64,000 bases of DNA from Jiulongibacter sp024742395. GTDB taxonomy: Bacteria > Bacteroidota > Bacteroidia > Cytophagales > Spirosomataceae. This document shows positions 34,363 through 43,302 of the stretch, one piece after another. Location: assembly GCA_965249455.1 (NCBI GenBank), contig OZ252236.1, positions 2,232,001 through 2,296,000 of the forward strand, given 5' to 3'. The first letter of the stretch is position 1. The number at the start of each line of letters is the position of its first letter. Below the pieces are notes generated by a model. The model saw only the letters and a program-made list of their open reading frames with translations. It was not told where the DNA came from and searched no databases. Position numbers and translations under genes: made by a program.

Positions 34363-34882
34363 CTGAAATTTTCAATTCAAGATTTGATTTAATTCTGACT
34401 AACGTACGGAAAAATACAATTTCAACCTTACTTCTTGCATTATTTTAAGGTATTTACTCATACTTTCATTTCTTCGTTAGCAGGGGAAATTAATAAGCAA
34501 TGGAAGAAGTGATATCTTTCCTCAATTTAATTCTGGAGCGTCTTATCTGGGGAATGGTGGCTAACATAAGTAAGGACGAACAAAAGCTTCGGAGTGGCGT
34601 CAATCCCTTACATTTATTTGGCTGTGAAGCAACATAGTTGATTTCCCATCGGCGTTTTTAACCGAAGAACAATCATACATAAACGAGCGTATCGACATAT
34701 AAAGAATTAGCTTTCTTAATTTCATTTATTGTCTGATCGGTTTTATCCTTCTGACTAAGTCACGGAATATAACGGTTGTGGTTCTGTCTATTGAATTATT
34801 TAAAGAAGGTTCCTCTTTTTTTCTTTTGGTACGTAGGTATCCAAAATTAAGGAGCAGTGTAAAATGGAAGAATTTTCCTTAT
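34363..34882. other. Gene-free stretch with attC-like site H4
   Basis: No coding frame is convincing in 520 bp. At 34561-34612 an attC-like hairpin is visible: GTAAGGACG pairs with CGTC and CCTTAC across a 4-base bulge, opening with CTAACATAAG; the central ACAAAAGCTTCGGAGT matches the hairpin centres of R1, R2 and R5. The remaining sequence downstream (34613-34882) shows nothing I recognise. Confidence 0.5.
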
Positions 34883-35398
34883 TTATGGCTTTTGCAGTTC
34901 CCATCTCCAAATCAAACCATCCTCGGTATCATTTATTTCTTGAACCTTTTCAAATCCACATTTCAGTAAAACTTTCGTTGATGGATTCTCCTGGCCAAGT
35001 GTGTGTGCAACCATGGTTTTTACTCTATTGTCATTGAAGGCATTTTGAATTAGTCCTTTCGTCATCTCGGTTGCCAGTCCTCGATTGCGATAAGCTGGTG
35101 CAATTTCATATCCAAGTTCTACTGTTCCGCCTGCAGATGGCTTCCCTTTATATCCACCGCTTCCTATCAATCTATTGTCTTGTTTATGGATAGGGAAGTA
35201 ACTCCACCAATTTCTATCGTTTTCATTCTCTAGGAGCCTGTCCAGAGAATACTGCAAAGCTCCAATACCAAATTCTGTCCAATCATCTTCAATTGCTACA
35301 TTTAATTTCTTCGCTAGTATGTCATTTCCTTGAATGGCAGATTTCAATATTTCTGGGTCACAAGAAATGAGTTTTAAGTTCTTTGTTTCAATCAGCAT
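34883..35398 (-). CDS. GNAT-family N-acetyltransferase (RimJ/RimL type)
   Basis: The 171-residue protein has the RimJ/RimL-like layout: an N-terminal IETKNLKLISCDPEIL segment, DNRLIGSGGYKG, the acetyl-CoA loop in LGYEIAPAYRNRGLATEMTKGL (R-N-R-G-L-A, near residues 100-105), and VLLKCGFEKVQE. It acetylates an amino group of a protein N-terminus, peptide or drug. It lies between site H4 and repeat R6, another single-gene unit. Confidence 0.87.
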   Translation of the reverse strand: MLIETKNLKLISCDPEILKSAIQGNDILAKKLNVAIEDDWTEFGIGALQYSLDRLLENENDRNWWSYFPIHKQDNRLIGSGGYKGKPSAGGTVELGYEIAPAYRNRGLATEMTKGLIQNAFNDNRVKTMVAHTLGQENPSTKVLLKCGFEKVQEINDTEDGLIWRWELQKP

Positions 35399-35448
35399 TT
35401 TGTTTCCTATGATTAATGTTTGTACGTCTTTTTATCCTGACCATTTAC

Positions 35449-35720
35449 CTATAGAATAGTCAAACAAAACTCTCTGTTTTCGTATATATCGTTTTGTATT
35501 CATGGCAGGCTGCTGTGTGTCTTTCTATACCAAAATTAAATAATACTCTGAACTAAATAGCTGGTTTTAGAACTATTGATTTAACGGTCAGAGTGGGGAA
35601 GGGTTTCTTATAGTGTTTAAGGGAATACAACCTGATCCTGTCAAATGGATTTCACATTGACTTCACTCAATCACTCGTAACGCTTAGCTATATAGGTAGC
35701 GTGGGTTTTGCTTAGAGGCT
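35449..35720 (+). repeat. Dispersed repeat copy R6
   Basis: The most diverged copy. It keeps AAATAGCTGGTTTTAGAAC and ACTATTGATTTAACGGT (near 35553-35590) and the TAACGCTTAGCTATATAGGTA and GTGGGTTTTG blocks of the R3/R5 subfamily. It is the last copy toward high coordinates and marks the end of the accessory block. Confidence 0.65.
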
Positions 35721-35830
35721 CACGCTGTGGAAGGGGAATTGAATGATTGCTTTGACTCTATCAATTAGTAGAACGAAGTATTCTGATAAATGCTTTGTAT
35801 TCAATGTCTATATTCTCACTAAAGCCATGT

Positions 35831-36748
35831 TTAATTGTGATGAAACGATTGCCTGAATTCAGAAGGTGAAAAATTTGTTTTCGTCTTGAATAATTTGCTG
35901 AAAGATTGGAGATGCTCAAAGCCTAATTCATAGGCAATTTCACTAACAGACAAATCGGTAGTGGACAATCTTTCTTTTGCTAATTGAATCACCTTATCAT
36001 GTATAAAATGCTTCGTGCTTTGTCCGGTTATATTTTTTAACAAGCGACTTAAATAATTGGCAGATACATTCAACTCATTCGCAAAATACTGTACAGAGGG
36101 TAAAGCTCTTTCTATTGAATTACCATTACTGAAATAGGCTGATAATAATTCTTCGAATTGGTTTAAGATACTGTGATTTGTGATTTTTCGGGTAGTGAAT
36201 TGTCTTTGGTAAAAACGTTCTGAATAGGTGAGCAATAAGGCTAAATGTGCAATGATTATTTCCTGACTGAATTGGTCAATTGTGGCTTGGTATTCGTGAA
36301 CAATACTTTGCATAATACCAATAATCATTCTTTCTTCTTGGTCAGATAAATGCAGTGCCTCGTTTATTTTGTAATTAAAATATTCATACTCTTTTATCTT
36401 TTTTGCCAAAGGCGTGTTCCAAAGGAAATCGGGATGCACAAGCAGTAACCAACCCTTGTGATTTAATTCTTCCTCGGTTCTGTATTCAAAAGACAGCACC
36501 TGCTTTGGAGACATAAAATGCAATACGCCTTCATCAAAATCATATGCTTGTTGCCCATACTTTAATTTGGCGTTAAAATCTTTTTTTAAAGCGATGGAAT
36601 AAAAATCATTAGTGATGTTTAGGGGACTGGTTTGGTGACGCTTTATATCTTCAAATTTTATGATACTAATAAGTGGATGCAGGGGTTTTTGTAAATCCAT
36701 AAGCTTATGATATTCAGCGATGGATTTTATATTGTAAGGTTTTGACAT
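35831..36748 (-). CDS. AraC-family transcriptional regulator
   Basis: The 305-residue protein has an N-terminal ligand-binding cupin-like domain (about 20-170) and a C-terminal AraC DNA-binding domain with two helix-turn-helix motifs: VQYFANELNVSANYLSRLLK and STTDLSVSEIAYELGFE followed by LQSFSKLFKTKTNFSPSEF. It probably regulates the NmrA-like reductase gene directly upstream on the same strand (12 bp away). Inducer unknown. Confidence 0.93.
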   Translation of the reverse strand: MSKPYNIKSIAEYHKLMDLQKPLHPLISIIKFEDIKRHQTSPLNITNDFYSIALKKDFNAKLKYGQQAYDFDEGVLHFMSPKQVLSFEYRTEEELNHKGWLLLVHPDFLWNTPLAKKIKEYEYFNYKINEALHLSDQEERMIIGIMQSIVHEYQATIDQFSQEIIIAHLALLLTYSERFYQRQFTTRKITNHSILNQFEELLSAYFSNGNSIERALPSVQYFANELNVSANYLSRLLKNITGQSTKHFIHDKVIQLAKERLSTTDLSVSEIAYELGFEHLQSFSKLFKTKTNFSPSEFRQSFHHN

Positions 36749-36759
36749 AAGGCTAGTTT

Positions 36760-37623
36760 CTATAATTTGAAAAGTGATTTTAAGCCATCTCTAAGCGTTG
36801 TGGGTTTCCGACCCAATTTGTCCTCTAAATCATTGGTTGTTTCGTCTTCTTGTCCGTTTTTTATATCGGTGTTGAATTCAATTACTTTTTGAAGCATTGG
36901 TTCCGGTATGCCAGTGGGTCTCATTCTTTCCTGAAATGTAGAAATATCTACCGGATAGTATTTCACCTCTTTTCCAGAAAGTGTTGTCAATGCCTCAGCA
37001 ATATCATAAAATGAATAGGCTTCGTTGTTCGTGAATTTGTATGTTTTGTTCTCAAAATCTTCATTTGACAGCACATTAGCCATCGCTTCTCCCATTTCTT
37101 TTCTCAAGGCAAAAGCCACCTTGCCTTCTCCGGCAGGTTGGAAAATCCCTGTTTCAAACACTTTTTTGCCAACAAAAATGGGGAGAACATCCATATACAA
37201 AGTGTTTCTAAAAATAGTAAAGTTAAGTCCACTTTCCCGGATATAATCTTCTGTGAGAAAGTGCTCTTCCATTAGATGATGAGCCAGCGTTTCTCTATTT
37301 CGCATGGCCCTGCTGGTGTAAGCCATATTTTTGACTCCTGAATTTTTAGCCGTATCAATGACATTTTTGTGCTGCTGCATTCGGTTGCCTTGGTCGCCTG
37401 CTGAAATTAAAAGTACGGTATCTACATTGGCCATAGCATTTTCAAGAGCGGGTATATTATCATAATCGCCTTGAAAAACATGAATTCCCTTTGCTTTCAA
37501 GCCCTGTATTTTTTCTTCTTCCCGTACCAAGGCAGAGATGTTTTGTGCCGGAATGTTCTTTAATAAAGTTTCAATAACCGCACTGCCAAGATACCCGGTA
37601 GCTCCTGTTACTAATATTTGCAT
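36760..37623 (-). CDS. NmrA-like NAD(P)H-binding reductase
   Basis: The 287-residue protein is an atypical SDR: the N-terminal cofactor loop GATGYLGSA is at residues 7-15 and the fold continues with DTVLLISAGD and YTSRAMR. It resembles quinone oxidoreductase 2 (QorB-like) or NmrA sensors, so it may reduce quinones or sense NADPH. The catalytic Tyr/Lys pair is not evident. It is followed after 12 bp by an AraC gene on the same strand. Confidence 0.88.
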   Translation of the reverse strand: MQILVTGATGYLGSAVIETLLKNIPAQNISALVREEEKIQGLKAKGIHVFQGDYDNIPALENAMANVDTVLLISAGDQGNRMQQHKNVIDTAKNSGVKNMAYTSRAMRNRETLAHHLMEEHFLTEDYIRESGLNFTIFRNTLYMDVLPIFVGKKVFETGIFQPAGEGKVAFALRKEMGEAMANVLSNEDFENKTYKFTNNEAYSFYDIAEALTTLSGKEVKYYPVDISTFQERMRPTGIPEPMLQKVIEFNTDIKNGQEDETTNDLEDKLGRKPTTLRDGLKSLFKL

Positions 37624-37891
37624 TGTTCTCTGTTCTTTGATTTATGCAAATTTTCATGGTTTTCGCTCGGTTTTTTTAGCCAAATCTTGCCTTGTTGTAA
37701 TCGTATCAGGTTTTTTCCAAAGGAGTGGAGACTTATTTGTAAAAGAGCTCTTTATTCTTGTGCTATTTCAAAATCAATAAGGTATAGTTTTTAGAATATG
37801 GCCTTTGGTTTCGGCCATGAGTAGTACTAAGATTTTGATGTAAACAAAAAAAGGAATGTCTTAAAGACAGTTTGGCTAAATAGCTTTGAAT

Positions 37892-38431
37892 TTATAGGGT
37901 ATAAAATTGTTCCACAATTTTAGTCTTCCATGTATCATTCTCTTTGTACTGAAGTAAAGTTCCTCCCCATATTTCATCCGGATGGGATACAATTTGCTTA
38001 ATCATTGCATTGATATGAGGGAAAGAAATTATTTCCAAAGCTTCACTGCCGGAAAGCCATTTGACCTCTTCAATTCCTTCTGGTTTTTTTGTTGATCCGT
38101 TTTTTATTTTTGCCGTAAATACATTTCGTAATGATGTGGAATTCTCTCCATTCACCTGCCTCTTTAAAACGAAAGTTCCTTTTAACTTATGTTCTTTAAG
38201 AACCAATCCATAGGTAGAGGCAATACTGTCTAATCCTTCTTTTATAGTTTGTTCTTTTGTCTGGTAAAGTCCGGGTGTTACCCACAAGTCGGTATTCTCA
38301 ATTTTCACAACTAAGAATTCATTTTGTGCATTAAATACCAAGAGTCTTTGAAAAATAGGAATATCTTTTTCTACCTGTGCATGTACTGAATGAAATGCGA
38401 CGAGTAAAATTATTGTAATTAATCTGTTCAT
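37892..38431 (-). CDS. Secreted Nudix-fold protein with degenerate Nudix box
   Basis: The 179-residue protein is taken from the ATG at 38429-38431, which is followed by a signal peptide (LITIILLVAFHSVHAQ). The domain is Nudix-like, with the motif at residues 54-76. Gly54 and Glu60 are in place, but the metal-binding REUXEE has become D-S-I-A-S-T (Arg to Asp68; Glu to Ser69, Ser72 and Thr73), ending in the expected Gly75-Leu76. It therefore cannot bind Mg2+ in the usual way. Export is itself unusual for a Nudix protein. It may be a ligand-binding pseudo-enzyme. Confidence 0.75.
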   Translation of the reverse strand: MNRLITIILLVAFHSVHAQVEKDIPIFQRLLVFNAQNEFLVVKIENTDLWVTPGLYQTKEQTIKEGLDSIASTYGLVLKEHKLKGTFVLKRQVNGENSTSLRNVFTAKIKNGSTKKPEGIEEVKWLSGSEALEIISFPHINAMIKQIVSHPDEIWGGTLLQYKENDTWKTKIVEQFYTL

Positions 38432-38617
38432 TTTAATTGTGTTTATCTGGCATACTAGACTGCTAAAGGCAACTGGGGATTCTGAATTAATTCTGGTAAA
38501 GTCATGAAGTAAAGTAGGTTGTGCTTTCCTCACCAAAAAAGGTGGCATTTGTTAACTGTCAAAATGCTTAAGTAATCTGCGGTTTTTACACATGCTTTGT
38601 GAATTTTCAGGTTCTGA

Positions 38618-38950
38618 TCACTCTTTTATGAAGGTATAATTGGTGTATTTATAATTGCTTTGGCCAAAAGACGAAGTGCTTTCAGAGACCAGTTTGTAAC
38701 CTTTGGCTGCAATCTTGTTTATGGTTCTGGTAATTGTTAATTGATTTTCCAAAAGTTTGTCTTCATTTAGGCCAGAGGCTCCAATTCCGTTGATTTCGAT
38801 AGTTTCTGTTTCTTGGTTTTCATAGACGATCGTTATTTGGGAGTTTGCTTTATTTAATTCCATGACTCTCATGGTGGCGTATCTGGTTTGACCCATGCTT
38901 AAAATGGATACACAGCAAAAAAGTAAAGAAATGATAATTGACTTTTTCAT
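38618..38950 (-). CDS. Small secreted protein of unknown function
   Basis: The 110-residue form starts at the ATG at 38948-38950 and has a signal peptide (IIISLLFCCVSILSMG, cleavage before QTRYATM). The mature part of about 90 residues has beta-strand-like segments (SQITIVYENQETETIEINGIG, LTITRTINKIAAKGYKLV). No family recognised; similar small exported proteins are common in Bacteroidota. A Met at 38965 would give five more residues. It sits between the Nudix-like and esterase genes on the same strand. Confidence 0.6.
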   Translation of the reverse strand: MKKSIIISLLFCCVSILSMGQTRYATMRVMELNKANSQITIVYENQETETIEINGIGASGLNEDKLLENQLTITRTINKIAAKGYKLVSESTSSFGQSNYKYTNYTFIKE

Positions 38951-39036
38951 ATTAATTGGTTTCATGATTTACAAGGTTTTGTAATTGAAACGGAGCAAGG
39001 AACCTGATATGATATCAACTATGGTGTTTTTTAGTG

Positions 39037-40632
39037 CTAATTAGTTCCTAATAAGGATATTACACCATCTGAAAGAGTGCCTCTCCAATTTACGTAATTA
39101 TGCCCTCCCTTAAATTCATGGTAATCTACTTCATAGCCTTTTAGTTCAAGAATGTCTCGTAGTTGCCTGTTCATACCGAGCATAGATGCCCCTGCATCAT
39201 ACAAACCGATATCCATATAAAACCTGATAGGCAATCGTTCACTCTGTTTATATAAATTGATTAGTTTTCCATTGTCTTCTGGGTAGATCCAATGGTTTTC
39301 ATTCTCAGTGCCTTTTATCCAATAGGAACCTGACTGCGAGAGGACATTTCCTATGACATCGGAATGTTTAAAGGCAATAAAACCGGAGGCAAAACCACCG
39401 CGACTTGAACCCGCTAACACAACTTTATCTGACTCAGGATAAATGTTATAGGTAGAACGAACCCAAGGGATAAGTTCTTTGGCAATAAAATCACCGAATT
39501 TTTCGCTGATTAAATCACGATTCCTTTTGCCCATGGCCCAAACCAACACAGTAATTGTAGGTGTTATTTTGTTTTCGGCTAAAAGGTTATCCATGATGGT
39601 AGGTGTTGGTACTCTTGACCTACGATTTGGCCTTGCACCATAAGATTCTCCGTCAAAAACGATTAAGAGATTGTGTGGTTTAGAGGCATCGTAATTGGCA
39701 GGGGCATGAACGGTGATTTTTCTTTCTTCGCTAAGAATGTTGCTATGAACAGCTGTTTCAAGCAAATTCCCTTTCTCTACTTCCTTTCTTTCAGTAATAT
39801 ACGTTTGCTTCGGTGCATCCGGCATTTCTACAGTGCCGTCATAAGCATGCTGTACACTTCTGGATTGAATTTCATTTTTGGGACCGGCTAAATCCAGATT
39901 AAAATAATTGAACCCATAATTGAACCGGGCATCTGTAGGTACTTTCTGAGTTACAAAATGAAGTTTTGTGTTGGGTAATTGCTGAAAACGCAATCCCAAA
40001 AAGTCAGGCCCTCCACTTAACATAACATACTCTGTATTCTCATTGGGAATACAAAAATAGGTGAGCAGCATGTGGGTATTATCGCCTTCTATAGGCTCCA
40101 TAATATGTTTTTCCTGATGGCTGGCTACAAAGGTCTCAATGGCCGTCTTGTCGGTCAATGAGGCTTTCCACAACTGGTATAGAGCTTCTGTAGGAAGCTC
40201 CTTTTTTGTCGTACGTTCTGTATTCTCCGAAAGGCTTAATATTTGTTCCGTTTTAAGAGTGTAGTTTCCTTTTGTAGAACGTTTATCCAGAGAATGAATC
40301 ACAAATTTGTAGAGACCAGATTCATTGGCAGTAATGTCAAACGGTTCATCTCCGTCGGTTCCATTTGGACTGTCAATTTGTTTTAAAAGTTTGCCACTGG
40401 GCTTGTAAACGTCAACTACCAGATCAATTCCTTTTTGCGTCACTTTCCCGATGACTGCCATACCGTTTTCTAATTCAGCCGTATAGGTATGACTTTGTGC
40501 AGCAGAGAGGGTTGTATCAATTGTTTCTTTGGCAACCAACTGCATCTCTTTGTCAATTTGTGCTGCAGCTGGGTAAATAAAACTTCTGGTAAGTAAAAAT
40601 AGTGCTATGGCCTTTCTTAAAAGCGTATTCAT
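39037..40632 (-). CDS. Secreted esterase, enterochelin-esterase/Fes type
   Basis: The 531-residue protein has a signal peptide (IALFLLTRSFIYPAAAQ). Residues 25-140 form a beta-sandwich domain, and residues 290-531 an esterase_D-like hydrolase: HNLLIVFDGESYG, VLVWAMGKRNRD, the nucleophile Ser in LAGSSRGGFAS, an Asp in FYMDIGLYDAG, and His in FKGGHNYVNW. It should cleave carboxylic esters outside the cytoplasm, for example siderophore or carbohydrate esters. No operon partner is apparent. Confidence 0.87.
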   Translation of the reverse strand: MNTLLRKAIALFLLTRSFIYPAAAQIDKEMQLVAKETIDTTLSAAQSHTYTAELENGMAVIGKVTQKGIDLVVDVYKPSGKLLKQIDSPNGTDGDEPFDITANESGLYKFVIHSLDKRSTKGNYTLKTEQILSLSENTERTTKKELPTEALYQLWKASLTDKTAIETFVASHQEKHIMEPIEGDNTHMLLTYFCIPNENTEYVMLSGGPDFLGLRFQQLPNTKLHFVTQKVPTDARFNYGFNYFNLDLAGPKNEIQSRSVQHAYDGTVEMPDAPKQTYITERKEVEKGNLLETAVHSNILSEERKITVHAPANYDASKPHNLLIVFDGESYGARPNRRSRVPTPTIMDNLLAENKITPTITVLVWAMGKRNRDLISEKFGDFIAKELIPWVRSTYNIYPESDKVVLAGSSRGGFASGFIAFKHSDVIGNVLSQSGSYWIKGTENENHWIYPEDNGKLINLYKQSERLPIRFYMDIGLYDAGASMLGMNRQLRDILELKGYEVDYHEFKGGHNYVNWRGTLSDGVISLLGTN

Positions 40633-40874
40633 GAAGTATAATTTCCTGTAAGTCTAGTTTGAATTGAACAACGGTTCGCATTAAAGTAGCATCCGTTTAC
40701 AATACGATCATTTTAAGCCTACGAAGATAATGGATACCTCTAAATTTCTAAACCTACATTGTCACTATGGCTTTTGGACTTTGTTCTTCGCAGTAGTTAT
40801 TTGTCCGTCTTTCTGGGCAATGAAAAAATATGAGTCACCTGTTGAATTCAAAGTAAAACACCTTTCGTTGGTTT

Positions 40875-41315
40875 TTAAAATTCCCAATCAAGAATGAGTT
40901 TTTGTCCCACTGGCATGCTTTTCCAGGAATTCATTATCTCTTCTATTTCTACAAGGGAATGATTCAATACATTCTGTGGAATGTCAAAATCTAAATGATT
41001 TATAAACTCGGCAAAATTCTGTTTAGGAATGTGACCGGAGTAAATAGATTGTATAGGGCCAACGATTTTTTCAATGAATCTCAACTCTTCCGTTTGTGGA
41101 TTGTCCTTTCCAAAAAGTTGGTCGAAAGTATGTCCTTTAGAAAGCATTCCCCAAAAGCCATTTTGATACTTCAAATGTTTTTCTACCGCAAAATGGCAGA
41201 TATCGTGGAGTAAAAATGTTTTGGTGTCAAGACTAATTATTTCCTTTGAATGATCTTTTCTTGAAAGGGTATACTCACACTGAAACGGAGTCTTTTTCTC
41301 TATTTCAATCTTCAT
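40875..41315 (-). CDS. Conserved hypothetical protein
   Basis: The 146-residue protein has a central TFLLHDICHFAVEKHL segment with His/Cys/His/Glu residues that could bind metal, and helical flanks. I do not recognise a family. It overlaps the cupin gene start by four bases (minus-strand ATGA), indicating translational coupling, so the two may act in one process. No signal or membrane segment. Confidence 0.7.
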   Translation of the reverse strand: MKIEIEKKTPFQCEYTLSRKDHSKEIISLDTKTFLLHDICHFAVEKHLKYQNGFWGMLSKGHTFDQLFGKDNPQTEELRFIEKIVGPIQSIYSGHIPKQNFAEFINHLDFDIPQNVLNHSLVEIEEIMNSWKSMPVGQKLILDWEF

Positions 41316-41722
41316 TTGTTTTCTTCAAACCATTTAACAATTGAAGGCATATTTCTTTCAAACCCGCCAGGGATAAAGAAATTAAGAACACCACATTTTT
41401 CATTCGTACGGTTAGCGAAGTCATGCATAGTATTGGAAGGTATCCTTAGAAAAGCCCCCTTTTCAAGATTTATCCATTCGTCGGCTACCAGGATAGACGT
41501 AGTACCTTCTATTCCGTAAAATACTTCGTCGTTGTTTTCGTGGAGATGTGCACCCGGCCCCTCTGAGTTTGGTTCAAGCCACCACTCTGAAATACTGTAT
41601 TGGTTAGCGGTTTCATTTTCATCTGCTTTAAACACAGCTTTCATTGTACCGCATTGGTAAGTTCTGCCTTCTCCTGCTTGAAGGAATAGTGGATCAGAGT
41701 CGTTTTTTGTATGTTTCATCAA
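41312..41722 (-). CDS. Single-domain cupin
   Basis: The 136-residue protein has a cupin barrel with the metal motif HLHENNDEVFYGIEGTTSILVADEW (His/His/Glu near residues 58-66) and the second motif RIPSNTMHDFANR with a His. A small-molecule dioxygenase, isomerase or sensor role is possible; the substrate is unknown. It is coupled by a four-base overlap to the downstream hypothetical gene and follows an alpha/beta hydrolase gene after 17 bp, so the three genes look like an operon. Confidence 0.88.
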   Translation of the reverse strand: MMKHTKNDSDPLFLQAGEGRTYQCGTMKAVFKADENETANQYSISEWWLEPNSEGPGAHLHENNDEVFYGIEGTTSILVADEWINLEKGAFLRIPSNTMHDFANRTNEKCGVLNFFIPGGFERNMPSIVKWFEENK

Positions 41723-41739
41723 TCTCGTTTAGTTACTTT

Positions 41740-42699
41740 TTAAGGATTCCCTTTATTTTCATTAGTTATCCATTGAATTGAACTCTCCGACATCTTCCGG
41801 TAATTATGACCGACGTTTTTAACGGTATCAATTGCCCAATTGAATGACCATTCGTTTTGTTCACTTAACTTCTTGTTTGCATTAAAAAAATTGGTTCCAC
41901 GTTCAAGTCTGTGTGCTCCTTGCTGCATTGCCAAATCAGTTGTTCTAAAAGTTCCTAAACTTGGGTCATTGTCCAGTTCGCCCAATAGTATAATCAATCT
42001 CTTTTGATATGCTGTTTGTATTTCAGTATTCAATTTGATGTCCGTTTTCTTGAATCCATACGGAAATACAAGATTTTCGTCTGGGAAGTTGTAAAATCCG
42101 GAATTTGCTGCAATGGCTGTTTTAATTCGTGATTCGGGCATAATCATTATCATTCTATGAACGAATTGGCCCCCGGCAGAATGTCCGAAAATATCGTAAT
42201 GGCTGTTTGTAATGTCATTGACCGTTTTGATATGGTCGAATATGTTTTCAACTACCATGTAAGCCCATTCACTCTCCGGGTTTCTAGTTCCGAAAAAGGT
42301 AAATAAATTGCCCTCCTGATAGTCGTTGGTCGTATACTTTGAAAATTTATTTTCGAATTCAGGAGCAATTACAAGTAAGTTATTGTTCTCAGCTAATTCG
42401 ACCCAAGCATCGAGGTAGTCATCTGCATTACGTCCGCCACCATGCATTACAAACACTATTTTATCCTGGTCTTTCCAACTTACAGGCTTGTAAGTCCATA
42501 CTTTGATTGACTTACGCTCACTATTTTCATAAGCATAAATAACAAATGAGTCTTTTCCGATACTAATTTCATTCGGCTCGGTAATTTCAGGCCCTTTCGG
42601 AAGCACGTAAAGATATATGTAACCTCCTATGATTAGCATAATTAAGAATGAAAATATGTAAATAAGTATTTTCCTTAATATTCTAAAAATATTGATCAT
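41740..42699 (-). CDS. Membrane-anchored alpha/beta hydrolase (PHB-depolymerase/esterase type)
   Basis: The 319-residue protein begins with a transmembrane anchor (about 8-33) and continues with an esterase domain. FVMHGGGRNADDYLDAW carries the oxyanion motif, and the nucleophile is Ser in FGHSAGGQFV. A His in VGHNYRKM would complete the triad. It is related to PHB-depolymerase-like or esterase families acting in the periplasm. It precedes the cupin gene on the same strand. Confidence 0.85.
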   Translation of the reverse strand: MINIFRILRKILIYIFSFLIMLIIGGYIYLYVLPKGPEITEPNEISIGKDSFVIYAYENSERKSIKVWTYKPVSWKDQDKIVFVMHGGGRNADDYLDAWVELAENNNLLVIAPEFENKFSKYTTNDYQEGNLFTFFGTRNPESEWAYMVVENIFDHIKTVNDITNSHYDIFGHSAGGQFVHRMIMIMPESRIKTAIAANSGFYNFPDENLVFPYGFKKTDIKLNTEIQTAYQKRLIILLGELDNDPSLGTFRTTDLAMQQGAHRLERGTNFFNANKKLSEQNEWSFNWAIDTVKNVGHNYRKMSESSIQWITNENKGNP

Positions 42700-42802
42700 T
42701 TCTTATTGGGGGTGTTGTTTAAGATTAAACTTAACGTTTCCTGTTACACGCAGAAGCCAGCTAATGCCGGCTATTGCCATTGATGGCGGTTGTATTTCTT
42801 CC

Positions 42803-43246
42803 TTAAATCCACCTTCTTACTTTGGATTTATAAAGTTTATACTCCTCTCCAAATTCTTTTTCCAATCTCCTTTCTTCGTAAGGAATGTACCAAAAATTAG
42901 AGATTAGAAAAAAAATCAAAACTCCAAAGAGTCCGATTAAGTTTCCTGTTAAAAGCCAAACACCAATTAAGGAAAGTGTAAATCCAAGATATATTGGGTT
43001 TCGACTAAACTTATACAAACCTTTTTTTACAAGTTGCCTTGGTTTTTTAAAAGTATGAATTTCAGTTTTTACTTCATCGAACAAATTTTTCATTTGGTTC
43101 GTAATAGCTAAACCCCCGATTGTTAAAACAATTCCTACATAAGAAAACGGAGGTTTTAAAATTGTTTGTTCAGGTAATAGAAGCTTTAATCCAATTATTA
43201 ACAGGACACAAAGGAGGAATAAAACAGGTGGAATTACTTTTTTCAT
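42803..43246 (-). CDS. Isoprenylcysteine carboxyl methyltransferase-like membrane protein
   Basis: The 147-residue form is taken from the internal ATG near 43246; the longer frame would start with GTG at 43288. It has about four membrane helices and the family motif RNPIYLGFTLSLIG with EERRLEKEFGEEYKLYKSKVRRWI at the end, typical of ICMT/PEMT methyltransferases that methylate membrane-embedded substrates. In bacteria these proteins often act on lipids or have unknown targets. It is followed on the same strand by the alpha/beta hydrolase. Confidence 0.85.
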   Translation of the reverse strand: MKKVIPPVLFLLCVLLIIGLKLLLPEQTILKPPFSYVGIVLTIGGLAITNQMKNLFDEVKTEIHTFKKPRQLVKKGLYKFSRNPIYLGFTLSLIGVWLLTGNLIGLFGVLIFFLISNFWYIPYEERRLEKEFGEEYKLYKSKVRRWI

Positions 43247-43302
43247 GTTATCTCTATTTTGATTAAAAAAAGCAAAGCTCCCGAGCACTCATCTAAAAAT
43301 CA

